NCBI GenBank assembly: GCA_026261815.1
Contig: JAMPIT010000493.1
Span: 3,055,501 to 3,119,500 of the forward strand
DNA length: 64,000 nucleotides
DNA from: Monarcha castaneiventris obscurior
Lineage: Eukaryota; Chordata; Aves; Passeriformes; Monarchidae
Reading direction: 5' to 3'
The number at the start of each line of letters is the position of its first letter. Positions within the stretch are counted from its first letter, which is position 1. The position numbers and the translations under genes were made by a program. The notes beneath the pieces were generated by a model, which saw only the letters and a list, made by a program, of their open reading frames with translations, did no database searches and was not told the DNA's origin. Of the stretch, positions 58,976-64,000 are shown piece after piece.

Positions 58976-60939
58976 CAGTGAGCTTTAATTCCATGTTGTG
59001 GTTTCTGTAGGACACAGTGCCACTGGAGTGCTTGGGCGCTTTAGGCTTGAGCCTTTCTGGACTTTCCTTGATCTCTTGAAAGACTTTAACAGGACTTTCC
59101 TTTCTAGAGAAGTTCAGGAGAGAAAGCACTCCCTGTGCTGTTAATCTGTGCCGCAGGAATTGTTCCTGTGCCCCAGGTCTGAGCTGAGCGTGTTCTCACT
59201 GGGTGGGATGGGTCAAGCTCTTTTTGACCTGGGGCAGGTGGTAATTGAAAAGCAGGTGGCTGTGGGGAGAAATGAGCCCGGTGATGGGGTGACTGAGCCA
59301 GCCTGGTCCCTCTGTTCCTGGAAAATGACAGTGGTGACAGCCAGGAGGGAGAGCTGAGAGGCTGCTGCCTCGCACAGCTCATGACCCCAGCGCTGCGCTG
59401 CGTGATGGGGATGTGGGACAGCTGAGCACATCATCTCTGCTCTCTGCCTGGGGATGGGTCAGGTTTGGGATGTCCCTGCAGGTGTCATCCAAGGGCTTTT
59501 GCTGCAGAGCAGGGAAAGGTGAGCAGGTCAGGACCCGCAGGAGAAAGCAGCCCCCTGGCAGCTGAGGGGGAAATGGTGCTCACTAACCCTGCTCCTTCTG
59601 ACATCTCCTACAGAAACTAAAGGGCTTGTGCTCCATTAGAGCTCCCTTTCCCAGTGACAGCTTTCCTCACTTCCTCTCTGAAATCTGCAAAATTAGGGTG
59701 AGTGAAAGGTGGGGGGAGGGGGAGAGAGCCAAGTTAGTGTGGAAGAGGAATGCCTGACAGAAGCCCCCAGGAAGGAGAGGAGAATTAGCAGGTGAGAAAG
59801 CAGGAGGGTTGATTGGCTCGGCTGTGGGGTGGCACAGGAGAAGCTGAATCCTTGGCCTAGTTTGCTGTGAGAGGGAAGCAGGGGAGGACTTCAGAGCTGT
59901 GTGCAGGGCAGGGCAGCCAGTCCCTCTGCTCTGCCACTGCCCCAGGAGCTTTGGTATGAACAGAGAGATGACAGTTCCCTGCCTGGCCCAGGGACTGGGC
60001 TGCAGGATTTGTTGGCTTGGGTACCTGGGATATTATTGACAGAAATAAATTGCTTTATGACATCTGTAAAAATAGAGCAGCCACTCAGGCCTCATTTACT
60101 TCCACAGTTCACAATTCCTGCTTCCAGGTCTGGCACCCCTGCACACAAGGATCTAGATACCCATGGGATTATTTTGGGGGAACCACTTCTAGTGACTCTC
60201 AAGGGGAAGTGAGCATGTTTTGTGTGTGAATTTGAATGGCCCTACTGTAAATTTTAACGTTTTTATTTAATCATCAGAATGGGAAGCCCCAGAGTGGGAG
60301 AGGCTCTGGAGTCACTACATAGCACAATTCCGTGGCTGCCAAGAGCAGGACCAAGGCTCCTTCCAAGGAGCAGATCTTGACAAGCGATTTCTGCCTAATC
60401 CCAGCACCTAGCAGCTGTCTTATGCCTCCTGAAAGATTATTCTTATCCCAGTGATCATCAAAGTGAATATTCCCACTCTCCATCAGAAATCTCTCATTCC
60501 CTCTTTTGTGACTCAAATCTGATGTCAGGCAGGTTTGACTGCTCAGGTGTCAAAGCAGGAGATGGGGCCGCAGTGGTGGCAGGGCTTGAGGTTTGTCTGA
60601 AATCCCTGACTGACTCCTCAGGACCGTGCAGTGGGACAGGATAAATACAGGGAAGGCAATCCCATGCTTCTGCTCACTTGTTATTTCAGGCAGCTTTTCC
60701 ACAGTGTCTCTTAGTTGTCTTCCCTCTGAAGGAGGAGAGAAGTTAGGGTACAGCTCTAGCTGGAATTTATTTGTAAGCAGGCAGTTACGGGAGTCCTTAA
60801 AACAGCAAAAGCAGCATGTGGGGTGGAAATAAAAATAAATACCTCTCCTAGGAGAAGAACAAAAGAGAGGGGCTGAAATACCTGGGATCTCAGCCCGTGC
60901 TGGGGGAGAGCGCGCAGGGGGAGGGCTGCTGTGCTCAGG
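58976..60939. other. Unique non-coding stretch
   Basis: No gene recognised. Confidence 0.45.
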
Positions 60940-61215
60940 CAGGGAAGATGCTGTCTTTAGCATATGCTCTGCATATTTTACTGCCAGAGAAGATGTGGCG
61001 ATGATTTAATATGCAAAGGTAGATATGGCATTGATATGCATCCACACCGCATAACATGTGCATACATATTTCAGAGGTGCTACAAGAAAGCGCAGCGCTG
61101 AAGGCAAGCATTTATCAGGCTCCTGGTCAAACGTTTGAGACTTTCACAGCCTTAGGAGATCCTGCAGGAGGAGGAAAAATAACACAGCTTGATTATTATT
61201 AGTGTTTTAAATACG
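60940..61215. promoter_or_regulatory. AT-rich block with POU-type sites
   Basis: Contains ATGCAAAG at 61011-61018 preceded by ATTTAAT, plus TATGCAT and several CATATG/GCATAT motifs, all CpG-poor. It directly adjoins a CpG-dense patch, a layout found at some developmental enhancers and promoters. Function is inferred. Confidence 0.3.
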
Positions 61216-61244
61216 GAATTGTCAGGATGCTGGGGAGCAGGGAG

Positions 61245-61456
61245 GGCGGCGGGCACTTGAGACGCCTTGAGTGATGTGCTGAGGAGCAGCCGCGGGTAAA
61301 CAAAGGCGGCGGGCAGAGATCGAGCGAGGAGCCCGAAAGAGACAATTATTCACCTGCGGCCCGAGCTTTCCACTCCTCAGTTTGTGCTCAAGCCCCAGGA
61401 AATGAGAGGAGCCCGTCTGAGAGCTCTGTAGCCGGGGCGGGTGGATTTTGCCCGTA
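61245..61456. promoter_or_regulatory. CpG-dense patch, possible small CpG island
   Basis: By eye 16 CpGs in 212 bases, including GGGCGGCGGGC, CCGCGGG, GGCGGCGGGC and GGGGCGGGTGG (an Sp1-like box). A second cluster with nine CpGs follows at about 61744-61835. This is the densest CpG stretch outside the LTRs. It could be an unannotated promoter or a GC-rich enhancer. No transcript can be assigned. Confidence 0.3.
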
Positions 61457-62230
61457 GTTTTTTTGGTTGGTTTCATTCTGGGAGCGGAGCTCAGCTGCAC
61501 AGGAAAGGGAGGTTTGGCACGCACAGAGGCCACCAGGGCAGGGGGACACAGCCCTGCACCTCCATCTCTCACCTGAGGCTGCCCCTCTTGTCCCTTGGCT
61601 GCTTTTATTTGCCCCTCCTTGGGGACAGCAGGCAGCACCCACAGCCCTCCGAGGCTGCACCGAGCTGAAACCAGGCCAGCAGCTTCCTGCTAAAAGAACA
61701 AACTGGGAAACACCTGGCTGTTGGGAGCACATTAACTTCACACTGTGGCGTGCCTCGGGTGCTGTTGTTGTCCCCCCAGCCCTGCGCGGTGCCGGGCCGC
61801 AGGAGCCCCGGGGGCGGCAGCAGCAGTCGGCAGGGCAGGATGCAGGATGCTGTGCAGATGAAAGCACAGACAGTTTGTGTTTGTTTTGCTTAGTGACAGC
61901 TCTAGATTTTAATGTTTGATCACAGCAGGCAGGGAGGTCCTGCAGGGATTTCAAAAGATACTCTGTCCCCGTGCACCGACATGCATTTTCTTTACATTAA
62001 ACGAGTGCGTCTCGCCTACCTCGCTGGAAAAAACTAGTTTGGGCTTAATGCAAATCTGGCTCTGTATGAGCATTTTTGCATTGGGAGGGATCTGCCCTGC
62101 TGTGTCTCCAAAGACTCTGTCCCCTAGCGCTACAGAGGCACCAGAACCACAGTGCCAGCACAGGGGTGCAGGGCCCTGCAGTCCCCACAGGGGCACACCG
62201 GTGGCACCTGCCCTGTGCCACCCCGGGGTC
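61457..62230. other. Unique non-coding stretch
   Basis: Contains the second CpG cluster (about 61744-61835). No gene recognised. Confidence 0.45.
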
Positions 62231-62234
62231 CCAT

Positions 62235-62674
62235 TGATGTCTTTGGTTTTAACTTTTATATTTTTCAAATTCTGTACTGCTTAGAGTGTAACTCTGAAGT
62301 TCCTTGTAGCCTGTAATTTCTGCTCTCTCGTGCTGGGCAGACACAACAAAGCCTCTCCAGGCTTTGCCTTCAAGGACAGCCAGGCTGTTCTAGGCCCAAA
62401 ATGTGTAAACCAAAGACTCTAAGCGGGGAGCAAGCTGAGGGGAATGACATCATTGAACTGGGGCTTTAACTGGAGAATTAACCCTGATATGCAAATGAAC
62501 CAGACCTATAAAAGTGTGAAGAGCTCGTGACCTGTCGTACATCTTGGGGTCCATTTGTTGGAAGCAGCCTCTGGCTCCCCCAGGTTGTACCTTGAAGGCC
62601 CTTCAAATAAATATCTATCTTTATTCCCTTACTCTTGTCTAGTCTCTGTTTCTAGGTAGCTGGAGAAGGCATCA
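62235..62674 (+). mobile_element. Solo LTR with 4-bp target duplication, copy 2
   Basis: The 440-bp element is homologous end to end with 13218-13654, same strand. It starts TGATGTC and ends GGCATCA, and is flanked on both sides by CCAT (62231-62234 and 62675-62678), a perfect 4-bp target duplication unlike that of copy 1. It keeps ATGCAAAT (62489-62496), TATAAAAG (62507-62514) and AATAAA (62606-62611). The first inverted repeat has one substitution (TGATGTC for TGATGCC). No internal viral sequence remains. Confidence 0.85.
62489..62514 (+). promoter_or_regulatory. LTR promoter: octamer plus TATA box
   Basis: ATGCAAAT and TATAAAAG separated by ten bases, the same arrangement as in the 13.2-kb copy. 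Both motifs are intact although the surrounding LTR has changed at many positions. Confidence 0.6.
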
Positions 62675-62678
62675 CCAT

Positions 62679-63179
62679 CAGGACTGCCTGCTAGCCCAGT
62701 TTTGGGAGCTTGCAGCTCACTTCAGCACTGGTGTAGCCCTCATTTGTCTGGCGTGGCCAGCCCAGGTTTACACTTGTCCTTCCTGATGCCCTTTGACAGC
62801 GGGAGAAGGAGGAGATGAACTGGCTGAGCGCTTGGCTGGGGACACCGGAGGTTTGGAAGCAACGCCGAGGTTCTGCCCTCATTCCAAGCCCCGTGTGCCT
62901 GGCTGTGAGGAGCTGCCCACGCTCCATGGGATGGGTTCACCTGCTGAGGCACAAACCAGCTCTGTTGTTTTGCAGTTTGGCTCCTGTGAGTTCAGGGTAC
63001 TGCCTCCTCCTGGCACCTTCAGATGGCAGGAAAGGGATGGGGCTGGGTTTGGTGGCAGTGGTCAGGGACAGCAGGGGCCAGAGTGGGGTGGACCCAGCGA
63101 CCCTAAGCAGCGAGGTGTGGAGAACAGAGAAGATTCTCCAGCGCTAATGACAGCGGGCAGCACTCCCACTGCCGTGGAG
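62679..63179. other. Unique non-coding stretch
   Basis: No gene recognised. Confidence 0.45.
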
Positions 63180-63420
63180 GCCACTGCAACTCCATCGCTC
63201 CTTAATTATCTGGAATTATAGTGCTGCTCTCGCCCTTTTTATGTTACAGTGGAAGAAATCAGGACATACATTAATTATCTAATCCGTATGTAAAGTGTCA
63301 CATATAATTTTCCCAGAGCAAAAGGTTCTAGCTTTAAGACCCGCATCGCCTCATAATAACCATGTGCGAGGGAAGAAAATAATATCCAGATATATGATTA
63401 TTACAGTGGTCGTTGGCCGC
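63180..63420. promoter_or_regulatory. AT-rich block with paired TTAATTATCT sites
   Basis: The 10-mer TTAATTATCT occurs twice (63202-63211 and 63271-63280). Otherwise CpG-poor, repeat-free sequence. Candidate homeodomain-bound element by composition. Confidence 0.25.
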
Positions 63421-63689
63421 TGTTGCTCCTCTCCCTGCTTTTGGGGCAGTGTTTCTTACAGAGCCTTACACTTGCAGGGCGGCCTTTAAATAGCCCCAGA
63501 CTGCAGCCTGTGGCCTGTCTGGGCTGCAGGGAATTGAGAGCACAAATCCCACACTGGTTGTTGTTGTTGTTGCTGTTATAGAAGTACAGTCTGAATCAGA
63601 AATACCTTTGGTGTTTGTTGGTTGCTTTTTTTTTTCTCGTCTGCATAGGGGAAAGAGGGGAAGACCCCACAGCATCCCTTTGACTAAGA
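63421..63689. other. Unique non-coding stretch
   Basis: Small (GTT)n tract at about 63557-63573 and a T run at about 63627-63637. Nothing else seen. Confidence 0.5.
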
Positions 63690-63793
63690 TGCATGGCAGC
63701 TGAAGAAGTCGATTAAGAAAATCAGTATTGCATTTATTAGCCTCCATCTATGATGCATGGTGTTATGCTAATATGCATGAATTAATTACTGTT

Positions 63794-63813
63794 ATTAATT
63801 CAATTGAATTAAT
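63794..63813. promoter_or_regulatory. 20-bp perfect palindrome of TAATT sites
   Basis: ATTAATTCAATTGAATTAAT equals its own reverse complement. It contains two inverted ATTAATT/AATTAAT cores around CAATTG. Another ATTAATTACTG stands just left (63781). Candidate site for a homeodomain dimer. It lies in an AT-rich block running from about 63690 to 63850. Confidence 0.4.
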
Positions 63814-63850
63814 TTGATATAACTGATGTGCGCAGTGAAGATTTGTGGCG

Positions 63851-64000
63851 AGAGCTGCTTTTAAAAGGTGTCGCAGACAAGGGCTGGGCTGATGGGGGCG
63901 GGAGGGGGACGGGCTCTGCAGCAGCCCCAGCACATCTGTTTGCACCACCTGATGCAGCACAGGAGCCAAGAGACCTTTGCATCCCCCAGCCCCTTCCCCT
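63851..64000. other. Unique right end of the window
   Basis: GC-rich text with a few CpGs. No feature recognised. Confidence 0.4.

Noticed and set aside
1..64000. tRNA, rRNA, snRNA or microRNA genes
   Set aside because: I looked for tRNA T-loop text, the U6 start and 5S-type boxes and saw none. MicroRNA hairpins cannot be judged by eye.

Overview
This 64 kb window looks like non-coding nuclear DNA from a bird, probably a songbird. The evidence is 3'-anchored fragments of CR1 LINEs on both strands, with the typical ...TTCCAACCCAAACCATTCTGTGATTCTAT... type tail, together with several avian-type retroviral LTRs and many vertebrate microsatellites. The family assignments come from memory of avian repeats. 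The species call is an inference.

I find no protein-coding gene I can support. The open frames are short and unstructured, or lie inside repeats. The three longest (706-754 codons, minus strand, about 31.6-33.9 kb) are one 20-bp minisatellite read in three frames. I see no tRNA, rRNA, snRNA or CRISPR array. Two short stretches (11388-11453 plus, 45629-45730 minus) look like spliced exons with good flanking signals and an open frame, but cannot be assigned to a gene.

Layout. 0-1 kb: a solo LTR of an ERVK-like element (152-857, minus). 1-13 kb: mostly unique sequence, with a (TAA)n array, a CR1, a long (GGAA)n array, a CpG-rich possible LTR (8539 on) and one exon-like segment. 13-20 kb: a solo LTR with a perfect 4-bp target duplication (13218-13654), an AT-rich conserved-looking block, CR1 pieces and an ERVL-type LTR (19685-20160). 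20-31 kb: unique sequence with small tandem repeats and one CR1. 31.7-33.8 kb: a 20-bp minisatellite with an internal ~590-bp duplication. 34-54 kb: unique DNA with AT-rich candidate regulatory blocks, CR1 fragments, a probable LTR end (44965) and a second, unrelated 20-bp minisatellite (53201-53380). 54-64 kb: a second copy of the ERVK-like LTR (54659-55368), a long CR1 fragment, a CpG-dense patch beside a POU/TAAT-rich block (about 60.9-61.5 kb), the second copy of the 4-bp-TSD LTR (62235-62674), and a 20-bp perfect palindrome of homeodomain-type sites at 63794.

The picture is a gene desert or very large intron. Its interest lies in repeats and possible regulatory sequence. I found no new gene system. 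The strongest observations are the two same-orientation LTR pairs with intact target duplications, and the higher-order structure of the minisatellite.
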